Positions 1 to 5,582 of a stretch of DNA of 5,582 bases are shown here, one piece after another. The position numbers were made by a program, and so were the translations under genes. Position 1 is the stretch's first letter. Every line of letters starts with the position of its first letter. The notes below the pieces were generated by a model. That model was not told the DNA's origin, did not search any database, and worked only from the letters and a program-made list of their open reading frames with translations. This DNA comes from Fidelibacterota bacterium (lineage in GTDB: Bacteria > Fidelibacterota > Marinisomatia > SCGC-AAA003-L08 > D37C17): the NCBI GenBank assembly GCA_012964845.1, contig DTTG01000221.1:1-5582 (forward strand). Direction: 5' to 3'.

Positions 1-983
1 CTAAAGCTGGGCTGGAGCATATAGAAATGGCTATTGAATTAGATGCCATTGTGGTGGTGCCGGCAACTGCAAATACAATCTGTAAAGCAGCCAACGGAGT
101 TGCAGATGATGTGGTAAGCACTACCCTTTCTGTTTGTGAGCAGCCAACCCTGTTTGTCCCAGCGATGAATTTTCGAATGTGGCAAAATCCCGCCACTATG
201 GAAGCGGTAGAAAAACTGAGAAAAAAAGGTAGTATAGTTTTAGACCCTGAAGAAGGTCAGCTTGCCAGCCTGCATGAGGGAGAAGGGCGACTGCCGAAAA
301 TTATTGACATCATGAATGGTATTCGTAATTTATTTGAGATGCCATTACCATTGGCAGGAAAAACAATATTGGTGACTGCAGGACCAACCCGTGAGGCCAT
401 TGACCCTGTGCGTTTTATTTCAAATCGATCCAGTGGGAAAATGGGATACGCCTTGGCTGAAAAAGCAAGAGATATGGGTGCATCGGTAATCTTAATTTCT
501 GGTCCCGTATCACTTTCACCAATCCCGGAAATTGAAATGATTTATGTGGAAACAGCAGAAGAAATGGCCGTTTCCATACAGGCAAATTGCAATGATGCTG
601 ACTATCTGTTTATGGTGGCTGCTGTTGCAGATTATTCCCCTGTAAACCCTGCAGATCAAAAGATAAAACGAACCAGTGAAAATAAATCCATCGAGCTCAA
701 ACCGGCACTAGATATTCTAAAATCTATTAAAGGGAAAACAAAAGGTAAAGTCATCGCTTTTGCTTTGGAAACCCATGACGGAGAATCTGAAGCACAGAGG
801 AAATTGGTGGAAAAGGGAGCTGATTTTATTGTTCTCAATTATGCAAATGAAGAGGGGGCCGGCTTTGAATCTTCAACCAATCGTGTTACAATTTTCAGTA
901 AATCTGGAAATCAAATTGAATTAAAAAAAGACCGCAAAGATAGAATTGCCCAAAAGATTATCGAGTATATCCTGAACAATTAA
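1..983 (+). CDS. coaBC: Coenzyme A biosynthesis bifunctional protein CoaBC (3' part; 5' end outside window)
   Basis: This is the C-terminal part of the bifunctional flavoprotein that ligates cysteine to 4'-phosphopantothenate (CoaB, CTP-dependent) and decarboxylates the product to 4'-phosphopantetheine (CoaC, FMN-dependent). The reading frame is open to the left edge (first full codon at 3), so the ATG at 27 is internal. The conserved EHIE segment with the decarboxylase active-site His (18-20) lies before that ATG. Counting that ATG as residue 1, the CoaC end shows PATAN (12-16) and PAMN (45-48), and the clamp [11 protein letters not shown] follows at 79-89. The CoaB domain shows [24 protein letters not shown] (in two blocks, 117-126 and 127-140), AAVADY (198-203) and KIK (212-214). 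His to PAMN-Asn is 50 residues, as in E. coli Dfp. Later residues map without gaps as recalled: R206, N210, A275 and K289 correspond to R129, N133, A198 and K212. The one odd key residue is Ser81, where E. coli has catalytic Cys158. About 70 N-terminal residues are missing because of the window edge. Identity is very secure. Confidence 0.96.
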   Translation, partial: KAGLEHIEMAIELDAIVVVPATANTICKAANGVADDVVSTTLSVCEQPTLFVPAMNFRMWQNPATMEAVEKLRKKGSIVLDPEEGQLASLHEGEGRLPKIIDIMNGIRNLFEMPLPLAGKTILVTAGPTREAIDPVRFISNRSSGKMGYALAEKARDMGASVILISGPVSLSPIPEIEMIYVETAEEMAVSIQANCNDADYLFMVAAVADYSPVNPADQKIKRTSENKSIELKPALDILKSIKGKTKGKVIAFALETHDGESEAQRKLVEKGADFIVLNYANEEGAGFESSTNRVTIFSKSGNQIELKKDRKDRIAQKIIEYILNN

Positions 984-1070
984 TGCCAAAATTTTATAAA
1001 ACTATTCCCTAACTTCATTCAATACTAACCACCAGGGTTTAAATTTTTGTAAATTACAGGCTAGGCATTA
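981..1070. repeat. 7-bp inverted repeat bracketing the coaBC-ruvB gap
   Basis: TAATGCC at 981-987 begins on the coaBC stop codon, and its exact reverse complement GGCATTA at 1064-1070 ends on the A of the ruvB start codon. The 76 nt between the arms are strongly AT-rich and hold a 10-bp palindrome TTTTATAAAA (992-1001) that contains a possible -10 box TATAAA (995-1000). No convincing -35 box, Shine-Dalgarno or intrinsic terminator is visible in the gap. The repeat is exact, but seven matching bases over this distance can arise by chance, so no function is assigned. Confidence 0.4.
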
Positions 1071-2110
1071 TGATAGAATCCTACAAAGACACCAATCAAA
1101 TCACATCACCAGATAAATTCGAAGAAGACGTATTAGTCGAGCAAACTTTACGTCCAAGCTGTTTTGACGACTTTATCGGGCAACAGGAAACAGTAGAAAA
1201 TTTAAAGGTATATATTGAAGCGGCATCTCAAAGAGATGAGGCTTTAGATCATGTACTGTTGTTTGGACCTCCGGGACTTGGAAAAACGACTTTGGCTGGC
1301 ATCATCGCCAGGGAAATGAACGTAAACATAAAGGTTTCTTCGGGACCGGTGATGGACCGACCTGGAGACCTGGCAGGAATTTTAACCAATTTCTCAAAAC
1401 AGGATGTATTTTTTATAGATGAAATTCATCGTCTTTCCAGCGTAGTAGAGGAGTATCTCTATTCAGCTATGGAAGATTTTACCATTGATATTATGCTTGA
1501 TAAAGGACCCAGTGCGCGGTCTGTTCAGCTAAATTTGAATCCATTTACACTGGTTGGGGCAACGACCCGGCTTGGAAATCTCACCTCACCCATGCGGGAT
1601 CGATTTGGGGTGGTACTGCGTTTGGATTTTTATGAAGATAAAGAATTATTGGAAATTATTACCCGGTCTTCAAAAATATTGGATATTGAAATACATGCAG
1701 ACGGCGCCGTAGAAATTGCCCGCCGCAGCCGGGGGACACCACGTATTGCAAATCGTATATTGCGCCGTGCTCGGGACTTTGCACAAATTAAATCTGACGG
1801 TGTTATCAATTTAGATGTAGCCAAATCGTCTTTAAACAGGTTGGGAATTGATGAAAATGGATTAGATGATATGGATCGGAGAATTCTCACAGCTCTGGTT
1901 GAAAAATTCAATGGAGGTCCTGTTGGATTGGAATCGCTGGGTGTGGCAATTTCTGAAGATGCCAGAACAATTGAAGAAGTATATGAACCCTATCTCATTA
2001 AGGAAGGGTTTGTCCAAAGAACATCTAGAGGAAGAAAGGCTTTGGCTAAAACCTTTACCTACCTGGATGTTGAAAAACCGGATGAAAATGATCAAGTTAA
2101 ATTATTTTAA
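1070..2110 (+). CDS. ruvB: Holliday junction branch migration ATPase RuvB
   Basis: RuvB is the AAA+ hexameric motor that, with RuvA, drives branch migration of Holliday junctions in recombinational repair in the cytoplasm. The 346-residue product has the usual family length and layout. An N-terminal [12 protein letters not shown] segment (27-38) leads into Walker A GPPGLGKT (66-73). Walker B FFIDEIH is at 114-120, sensor 1 GATTR at 163-167, the arginine-finger RDRFG at 176-180 (Arg176 or Arg178) and sensor 2 GTPRIANR at 222-229. A winged-helix DNA-binding C-terminus follows (about 265-333). The start at 1070 gives the normal short N-terminal lead before the conserved region. No strong Shine-Dalgarno precedes it, only TAGG at 1062-1065. 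In the C-terminal signature, usually RTPRGR, the proline is replaced by serine (RTSRGR, 317-322). Neither ruvA nor ruvC is adjacent; coaBC lies directly upstream and queA 14 nt downstream, so ruvB is probably co-transcribed with queA. Confidence 0.98.
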   Translation: MIESYKDTNQITSPDKFEEDVLVEQTLRPSCFDDFIGQQETVENLKVYIEAASQRDEALDHVLLFGPPGLGKTTLAGIIAREMNVNIKVSSGPVMDRPGDLAGILTNFSKQDVFFIDEIHRLSSVVEEYLYSAMEDFTIDIMLDKGPSARSVQLNLNPFTLVGATTRLGNLTSPMRDRFGVVLRLDFYEDKELLEIITRSSKILDIEIHADGAVEIARRSRGTPRIANRILRRARDFAQIKSDGVINLDVAKSSLNRLGIDENGLDDMDRRILTALVEKFNGGPVGLESLGVAISEDARTIEEVYEPYLIKEGFVQRTSRGRKALAKTFTYLDVEKPDENDQVKLF

Positions 2111-2113
2111 ATG

Positions 2114-2119
2114 AAAGGA
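2114..2119 (+). promoter_or_regulatory. Ribosome binding site for queA
   Basis: AAAGGA lies in the 14-nt ruvB-queA gap, 5 nt before the ATG at 2125. It is the best-placed Shine-Dalgarno in the window. It supports the ATG at 2125 as the queA start, although family members often begin a few residues later, nearer the LSEFELEVP segment. Confidence 0.75.
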
Positions 2120-2124
2120 AGAGT

Positions 2125-3183
2125 ATGTTTTTTGGGTCTGTAGAAAAACCACCAAGATTATCAGAGTTTGAATTAGAAGTTCCAGAAAAATTAATTGCCC
2201 AGGATCCCTGTGAAAAAAGGGACGAGTGTAAACTAATGGTATTAAATCGAGCAGAACAAACTATTGAACATCGTCAATTTAAAGATGTTGTGGATTATTT
2301 CAATAAGGGTGATGTGCTGGTAATGAATAATACCCGTGTGTATCCAGCAAGATTGTATGCCAATAAGGATAAATCCGGAGCAAGGGTAGAGGTGTTTTTA
2401 CTGCGAGAGTTGGCAGATGATTTATGGGAGGCAATGGTAAAACCTGCACGGAAAGTCCGTATTGGAAACAAGCTTTGGTTTAATAATAAAATTTCTTGTG
2501 ATGTTATAGATAATACGGTTTCTGGTGGACGGGTATTGCGGTTTGAATCGGACGCTGCATCCTTATATCCCTTCATCGAAAAAGTGGGGCATTCACCTTT
2601 ACCGCCTTATATTGATCGTGAATCTGTTCCATCAGATAAAAAATATTATCAGACCGTTTATGCTTCTGAAAGAGGATCTGTTGCAGCACCTACTGCGGGG
2701 ATTCATTTTTCAAAGGCAGTATTAAATAAAATGGAAAAAAAAGGCGTTAAATTAGCCTATGTGACTCTTCATATTGGGTTGGGAACATTCCGCCCTATTA
2801 TGGTTGAAGATTTAACCAGACACCAAATGGATTCTGAATATTTTCATGTTCCCCAGGAAACGGCTGAAATTATTAATAAGGCTAAGGCTCATAAAAAATT
2901 AGTGGGCGTGGTAGGAACTTCAACAGTACGAACGCTTGAGACGGTAGTTGTTTCTGGATTTCAAATAACCTCCAGAAAAGGGTGGACTGATAAGTTTATC
3001 TATCCCCCATATGAATTTAAAATGTGTGATAAATTTATTACCAATTTACACCAACCAAAATCTACGCTTATGATGTTAACGGCAGCTTTCGCAAAAAAGG
3101 ATTTTATATTGAAAGCCTATAAAGAAGCTATTAAGAAAAAATATAGATTTTATTCTTATGGTGATTCCATGATTATAATATAG
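2125..3183 (+). CDS. queA: S-adenosylmethionine:tRNA ribosyltransferase-isomerase QueA
   Basis: QueA transfers and rearranges the ribosyl part of S-adenosylmethionine onto 7-aminomethyl-7-deazaguanine at wobble position 34 of tRNA, giving epoxyqueuosine. It is the penultimate step of queuosine synthesis. The 352-residue product matches the family throughout. It shows LSEFELEVPEKLIAQDP (12-28), MNNTRVYPARLY (67-78), the central VGHSPLPPYIDR (154-165), and YQTVYASERGSVAAPTAGIHF (175-195). VTLHIGLGTFRP follows at 213-224, then GTSTVRTLE (264-272), the HQPKSTLMMLTAAFA segment (309-323) and the terminal YRFYSYGDSM (340-349). No key segment is missing. The N-terminus has about ten residues before the conserved start, supported by the Shine-Dalgarno at 2114-2119. 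An eight-A run at 2735-2742 is in frame and intact. The gene follows ruvB by 14 nt and precedes ispF by 27 nt, which fits co-transcription. No queuosine transglycosylase gene (tgt) is in the window. Confidence 0.98.
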   Translation: MFFGSVEKPPRLSEFELEVPEKLIAQDPCEKRDECKLMVLNRAEQTIEHRQFKDVVDYFNKGDVLVMNNTRVYPARLYANKDKSGARVEVFLLRELADDLWEAMVKPARKVRIGNKLWFNNKISCDVIDNTVSGGRVLRFESDAASLYPFIEKVGHSPLPPYIDRESVPSDKKYYQTVYASERGSVAAPTAGIHFSKAVLNKMEKKGVKLAYVTLHIGLGTFRPIMVEDLTRHQMDSEYFHVPQETAEIINKAKAHKKLVGVVGTSTVRTLETVVVSGFQITSRKGWTDKFIYPPYEFKMCDKFITNLHQPKSTLMMLTAAFAKKDFILKAYKEAIKKKYRFYSYGDSMIII

Positions 3184-3192
3184 AACATTCTG

Positions 3193-3198
3193 AAAGGA
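3193..3198 (+). promoter_or_regulatory. Ribosome binding site for ispF, with long spacing to a TTG start
   Basis: AAAGGA sits 12 nt before the TTG at 3211, longer than the usual 5-9 nt. An in-frame TAA at 3199-3201 means no earlier start is possible. The intervening codons TTC, TTT and ACA are not starts, so TTG is the only plausible initiator ahead of the conserved RIGNGFDVH segment. The spacer carries TTCTTT (3202-3207), which can pair with this AAAGGA (one G-U pair) around a three-base TAA loop. That weak stem could partly hide the site. Confidence 0.6.
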
Positions 3199-3210
3199 TA
3201 ATTCTTTACA

Positions 3211-3693
3211 TTGCCTACACGCATCGGAAATGGTTTTGATGTACACCAGCTTGAAGCGGGAACCCCTCTTATTATCGGAGGGGTTTCTATTCCATTTCAT
3301 CAAGGATCAAGGGGGCATAGCGATGGTGATGTATTGTATCATGCCATAGTTGATGCCCTATTAGGATCATTAGCTCTGGGTGATATTGGAATGCATTTCC
3401 CCTCTGATGATGCCCGCTGGAAGGATGCAGACAGCAGAAAATTCTTAGAACATGCCTTTTCACTAATAAAGGAAAAAGGGTATTCAGTTAATAATGTTGA
3501 TTCTGTAATAATACTTCAAAAACCTGCTTTAGCCCCCCATATTTTGGGAATGCGAAAAAATATTGCTCAAATACTTTCTACAGATTTAGCCCAGATATCT
3601 GTAAAGGCTACCACTACCGATAACTTAGGCTATATTGGTAAAGGTGAGGGAATTGCAGCAACAGCAGTAGTTCTTATTTCCAATGAAAGCTAA
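3211..3693 (+). CDS. ispF: 2-C-methyl-D-erythritol 2,4-cyclodiphosphate synthase IspF
   Basis: IspF cyclises 4-diphosphocytidyl-methylerythritol 2-phosphate to methylerythritol 2,4-cyclodiphosphate with release of CMP, in the MEP route to isoprenoid precursors. It normally works as a trimer with one zinc per active site. The 160-residue product has the family length. The zinc ligands are visible as Asp10 and His12 in GFDVH (8-12) and His44, equivalent to D8, H10 and H42 of the E. coli enzyme. Other signatures are GHSDGD (35-40), DALLGSLALGDIG (48-60), the KATTTDNLGYIGKGEG segment (132-147) and ADSR (73-76). Translation starts at TTG because an in-frame stop at 3199-3201 excludes anything earlier and the conserved N-terminus follows at once. 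A GC-rich hairpin lies in its early coding sequence (3258-3288). The last 11 nt overlap gltX. ispD, its frequent neighbour or fusion partner, is not in this window, so the protein is a stand-alone IspF. Confidence 0.98.
   Translation: MPTRIGNGFDVHQLEAGTPLIIGGVSIPFHQGSRGHSDGDVLYHAIVDALLGSLALGDIGMHFPSDDARWKDADSRKFLEHAFSLIKEKGYSVNNVDSVIILQKPALAPHILGMRKNIAQILSTDLAQISVKATTTDNLGYIGKGEGIAATAVVLISNES
3258..3288 (+). other. Stem-loop within the 5' coding region of ispF
   Basis: AACCCCTC (3261-3268) is exactly complementary to GAGGGGTT (3278-3285) around a 9-nt loop. The stem continues outward with a G-U, a G-C and another G-U pair (3258-3260 with 3286-3288). It starts about 47 nt after the TTG start. 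The DNA here encodes the conserved GTPLIIGGVS segment, so protein coding constrains both arms. It is followed by only a short T run (3284-3286), so it is a poor candidate for a standard intrinsic terminator. The pairing is plain in the sequence, but whether it affects expression is unknown. Confidence 0.5.
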
Positions 3694-5104
3694 AGTTAGA
3701 TTCGCCCCCAGTCCTACTGGGCATCTGCATGTTGGGGGACTCCGAACTGCACTATTTAATTACCTCTATGCTAAAAAAGTGGATGGCAAAATTGTCCTCC
3801 GAATAGAGGACACGGACCAATCACGCAAAGTAGAGAATGCGGTTGAAAATCTAATTTCTACATTTGAAGCATTAAACATTAGCTTTGACGAAGGTCCAAC
3901 TCAAGGAGGGGGTTGTGGTCCCTATTTTCAGTCTGAACGACTCTCAATTTATAATGAACATATTAAACTTCTGCTTGATAGTGGTGATGCCTACCCCTGT
4001 TTCTGTCCGGCGGAAAAATTGGAAGAAACACGAAAAAAACAATCCGATGCTAAACATACTATCAAGTATGATCGTCATTGTTTAAGATTAGATGCAGCAG
4101 AAGCGCGGAAACGGATTGAAAAAGAACCGCATGTGATCCGAATGAAAGTACCAAGTGAAGAAGAAGTGGTTTTTTATGATGTGGTACGGGAGCGTGTTGC
4201 CATTCGATGTGAAGAATTGGATGACCAGGTTTTAATAAAGTCTGATGGATTTCCCACCTATCATTTTGCCAATGTTGTGGATGATCATTTAATGGGAATC
4301 ACCCATGTTCTGCGCGGGGAAGAATGGCTGTCCTCCACACCCAAACATGTTCTCCTGTATCAATTTTTTAATTGGAAACAGCCAAAGTTTATTCACCTTC
4401 CATTATTATTAAACCCAGATAAAAGTAAGCTCTCAAAACGGCAGGGAGATGTAGCCGTTGAAGATTATTTGAACAAGGGTTATCTGCCGGAAACACTTAT
4501 TAATTTTGTTGCCCTATTAGGCTGGCACCCAAAAAATGAGCAAGAACTTTTCAGCCTTTCTGAATTGGAAAAGGAGTTTTCAGTAAAACGGATTAATAAA
4601 TCCGGGGCGGTGTTTGATATTGAAAAATTAAAATGGATGAATAGTCAGTATTTAAAAAATCTGCCTATTGAAACCATTATGAATTATGCTGCACCTGTTT
4701 TTAAATCTGAAGGATTGGAAACTACAGATGTTAGAAAATTTAATGCTGTTGTAGAAAATGCACGAAAGCGGGCAGATACCATCCATGAAATGATAGAACA
4801 TTCTATTCCCTTTTATACTGAATTACAATATTCAGATGAGGATAAAAATCTATTACAAAACGAATCTTCACAAAAAGTATTGACATATTTCTCTGAAAAA
4901 TTATCGGGGCTATCGAAGTGGACCGAAGCAGAGATAAAATCATTGGTCAATGAAACGGGAGAAACGACCGGTGTAAAAGGAAAGGACCTTTATGCACCAT
5001 TACGACTGGCATTGTTTGGGACAGCACATGGACCAGATATTCCCCTGCTCATTAATATTTTGGACGTGGATACTGCAGTAAATAGGATAAAATTGCATAT
5101 TTAG
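3683..5104 (+). CDS. gltX: Glutamyl-tRNA synthetase GltX
   Basis: GluRS is a class I aminoacyl-tRNA synthetase that activates glutamate with ATP and charges tRNA(Glu). The 473-residue product is close to the E. coli length (471). The Rossmann catalytic domain opens with RFAPSPTGHLHVGG (6-19), the HIGH-type motif, followed by LRIEDTD (39-45). The KMSKS-type loop is SKLSKRQG (248-255). Between them is a zinc-binding insert with Cys106, Cys108, Tyr129 and Cys133. The C-x-C then 24 residues then C spacing matches E. coli GluRS, but the fourth E. coli ligand, a His two residues further on, is Arg here. A Y-x3-C arrangement like that of Glu-Q-RS suggests Tyr129 completes the site. LRGEEWLSSTPKH (210-222) is also typical. 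The C-terminal half (about 330-473) is the helical anticodon-binding region. The ATG overlaps the ispF end by 11 nt with no clear Shine-Dalgarno, which suggests translational coupling. With glnS next door, a discriminating GluRS is expected. Confidence 0.98.
   Translation: MKAKVRFAPSPTGHLHVGGLRTALFNYLYAKKVDGKIVLRIEDTDQSRKVENAVENLISTFEALNISFDEGPTQGGGCGPYFQSERLSIYNEHIKLLLDSGDAYPCFCPAEKLEETRKKQSDAKHTIKYDRHCLRLDAAEARKRIEKEPHVIRMKVPSEEEVVFYDVVRERVAIRCEELDDQVLIKSDGFPTYHFANVVDDHLMGITHVLRGEEWLSSTPKHVLLYQFFNWKQPKFIHLPLLLNPDKSKLSKRQGDVAVEDYLNKGYLPETLINFVALLGWHPKNEQELFSLSELEKEFSVKRINKSGAVFDIEKLKWMNSQYLKNLPIETIMNYAAPVFKSEGLETTDVRKFNAVVENARKRADTIHEMIEHSIPFYTELQYSDEDKNLLQNESSQKVLTYFSEKLSGLSKWTEAEIKSLVNETGETTGVKGKDLYAPLRLALFGTAHGPDIPLLINILDVDTAVNRIKLHI
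3705..3738 (+). other. Two mutually exclusive hairpins in the 5' coding region of gltX
   Basis: CCCAGT (3707-3712) pairs perfectly with ACTGGG (3716-3721) around a 3-nt loop. The overlapping CCCCCA (3705-3710) can instead pair with TGGGGG (3733-3738). The two pairings share bases and cannot form together. Both lie over the codons of the conserved APSPTGHLHVGG segment, 22-56 nt into the gene, so protein constraint may explain them. Regulatory meaning is speculative. Confidence 0.3.
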
Positions 5105-5119
5105 AAACCACTTTTACCA

Positions 5120-5150
5120 TGATATCTCATAGTTAGTGTTTGATATTTCA
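5120..5150. repeat. Paired direct repeat TGATATYTCA upstream of glnS
   Basis: TGATATCTCA (5120-5129) and TGATATTTCA (5141-5150) match at nine of ten positions and start exactly 21 nt apart, about two helical turns. Each copy is itself a partial dyad, TGA-N4-TCA. The second copy ends 3 nt before the -10 box of the proposed glnS promoter. This is the geometry expected of a tandem operator, but the region is AT-rich, so chance is possible. No regulator can be named. Confidence 0.4.
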
Positions 5151-5159
5151 AGGTATAAT
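5133..5159 (+). promoter_or_regulatory. Candidate promoter of glnS
   Basis: A perfect -10 hexamer TATAAT lies at 5154-5159 in the gap between gltX and glnS. The best -35 matches are weak: TTAGTG at 5133-5138 with 15-nt spacing, or GTTAGT at 5132-5137 with 16 nt. Transcription would begin near 5166, only about five bases before the ATG at 5171, giving an almost leaderless message. This fits the absence of a Shine-Dalgarno there. No intrinsic terminator for gltX is visible in the same gap, so read-through from upstream may also supply glnS. Confidence 0.45.
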
Positions 5160-5170
5160 TATTAAAAATA

Positions 5171-5582
5171 ATGACAGAAAACGAGCACCAATCTAATTTT
5201 ATTCGGGACATCATTGACTCAGATCTGGTATTGGGAAAAACGGATAATAGCGTTCACACTCGATTTCCTCCCGAACCAAATGGCTACCTTCATATAGGTC
5301 ATGCAAAATCAATTTGCCTGAATTTTGGTATTGCAGAAGATTACCCAAACGGAAAGTGCAACCTCCGTTTCGATGATACCAATCCTGTGAAGGAAGAAGA
5401 GGAGTATGTTGAATCCATAATTGAGGATGTGAAATGGCTGGGTTTTGACTGGGAAGATCGGTTGTATTTTGCGTCCGATTACTTTCAGCAGCTCTATGAC
5501 TATGCCGTACAATTAATTAATGCCGGTAAAGCCTATGTGGATGATCAGTCCGCAGACTCAATTCGTGATACTCGTGGAACTT
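5171..5582 (+). CDS. glnS: Glutaminyl-tRNA synthetase GlnS (5' part; runs off window end)
   Basis: GlnRS charges tRNA(Gln) directly with glutamine, avoiding the Glu-tRNA(Gln) amidation route. Only the first 137 codons are present; the frame is open to the right edge with no stop. The translation closely follows the E. coli enzyme. It shows NFIRDIID (9-16), [20 protein letters not shown] (28-47) with the class I HIGH motif at 41-44, then [20 protein letters not shown] and [33 protein letters not shown], the [10 protein letters not shown] segment and IRDTRGT end the visible part. These features separate GlnRS from GluRS, which has SPTGxLHxGG at the HIGH site. The ATG at 5171 is favoured because the conserved NFIR segment begins eight residues later, the normal spacing. 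No Shine-Dalgarno precedes it; the upstream sequence is A-rich. It lies 66 nt after the paralogous gltX. The KMSKS loop, the rest of the catalytic domain and the anticodon-binding domains lie beyond the window. Confidence 0.97.
   Translation, partial: MTENEHQSNFIRDIIDSDLVLGKTDNSVHTRFPPEPNGYLHIGHAKSICLNFGIAEDYPNGKCNLRFDDTNPVKEEEEYVESIIEDVKWLGFDWEDRLYFASDYFQQLYDYAVQLINAGKAYVDDQSADSIRDTRGT

Noticed and set aside
27..29. ATG as the coaBC start codon
   Set aside because: The frame is open to the window edge, and the conserved EHIE segment with the active-site His is encoded before this ATG. It is an internal Met of a gene cut by the window.
992..1001. TTTTATAAAA palindrome as a ruvB promoter
   Set aside because: It contains a plausible -10 box, but no acceptable -35 box is found at 15-19 nt upstream, and such AT palindromes are common by chance.
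1630..2095. Minus-strand open frames opposite ruvB
   Set aside because: They are antisense shadows of conserved coding sequence with no recognisable domains.
1866..2114. An open frame on the plus strand overlapping the 3' end of ruvB
   Set aside because: It lies wholly within the strongly conserved winged-helix region of ruvB in another frame. Its translation resembles no family I know, and it has no ribosome binding site.
2295..2725. Open frames on both strands inside queA
   Set aside because: They are shadows of the intact queA gene. The translations show no family resemblance.
2735..2742. Run of eight A in queA as a programmed frameshift or slippage site
   Set aside because: QueA is full length and continuous in frame through the run, and no alternative downstream product is apparent.
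3076..3303. Minus-strand frame spanning the queA-ispF junction
   Set aside because: It is fully explained as antisense to the queA end and ispF start, with no homology signal or independent start context.
5105..5170. Intrinsic terminator after gltX
   Set aside because: There is no GC-rich stem followed by a T tract in the gap, only short AT-rich pairings.
5309..5512. Minus-strand frame at the right end
   Set aside because: It is antisense to clearly recognisable glnS coding sequence.

Overview
The window is an ordinary stretch of a bacterial chromosome that is AT-rich by eye. Six housekeeping genes all lie on the plus strand and are tightly packed. Both ends are cut inside genes. I found no mobile element, tRNA, rRNA, CRISPR array or defence or toxin module, and no previously undescribed system. 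The finer points worth a second look are listed as findings.

Layout: (1) 1-983, the 3' part of coaBC, the bifunctional flavoprotein for two steps of coenzyme A synthesis. (2) An 86-nt gap. (3) 1070-2110, ruvB, the Holliday-junction branch-migration motor. (4) 2125-3183, queA, a queuosine tRNA modification enzyme, 14 nt after ruvB behind a good Shine-Dalgarno. (5) 3211-3693, ispF of the MEP isoprenoid pathway, starting at TTG. (6) 3683-5104, gltX, glutamyl-tRNA synthetase, overlapping the end of ispF by 11 nt. (7) A 66-nt gap with a consensus -10 box and a paired direct repeat. (8) 5171 to the window end, the 5' part of glnS, glutaminyl-tRNA synthetase.

How the genes relate: they do not form one pathway. 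ruvB-queA and ispF-gltX look like two co-transcribed pairs and may be a single transcript, because the queA-ispF gap is only 27 nt. gltX and glnS are paralogous class I synthetases placed head to tail, so this organism charges both tRNA(Glu) and tRNA(Gln) directly. A complete-looking ispF implies isoprenoids made by the non-mevalonate route. queA implies queuosine in tRNA.

Organism: GlnRS occurs in only some bacterial phyla. Together with the AT-rich sequence, the mixed use of Shine-Dalgarno signals and the CoaBC clamp with Ser in place of Cys, it fits a free-living member of the FCB assemblage (Bacteroidetes-like or Marinimicrobia-like lineages). This is inference from family resemblance recalled from memory, and I hold it with low confidence.
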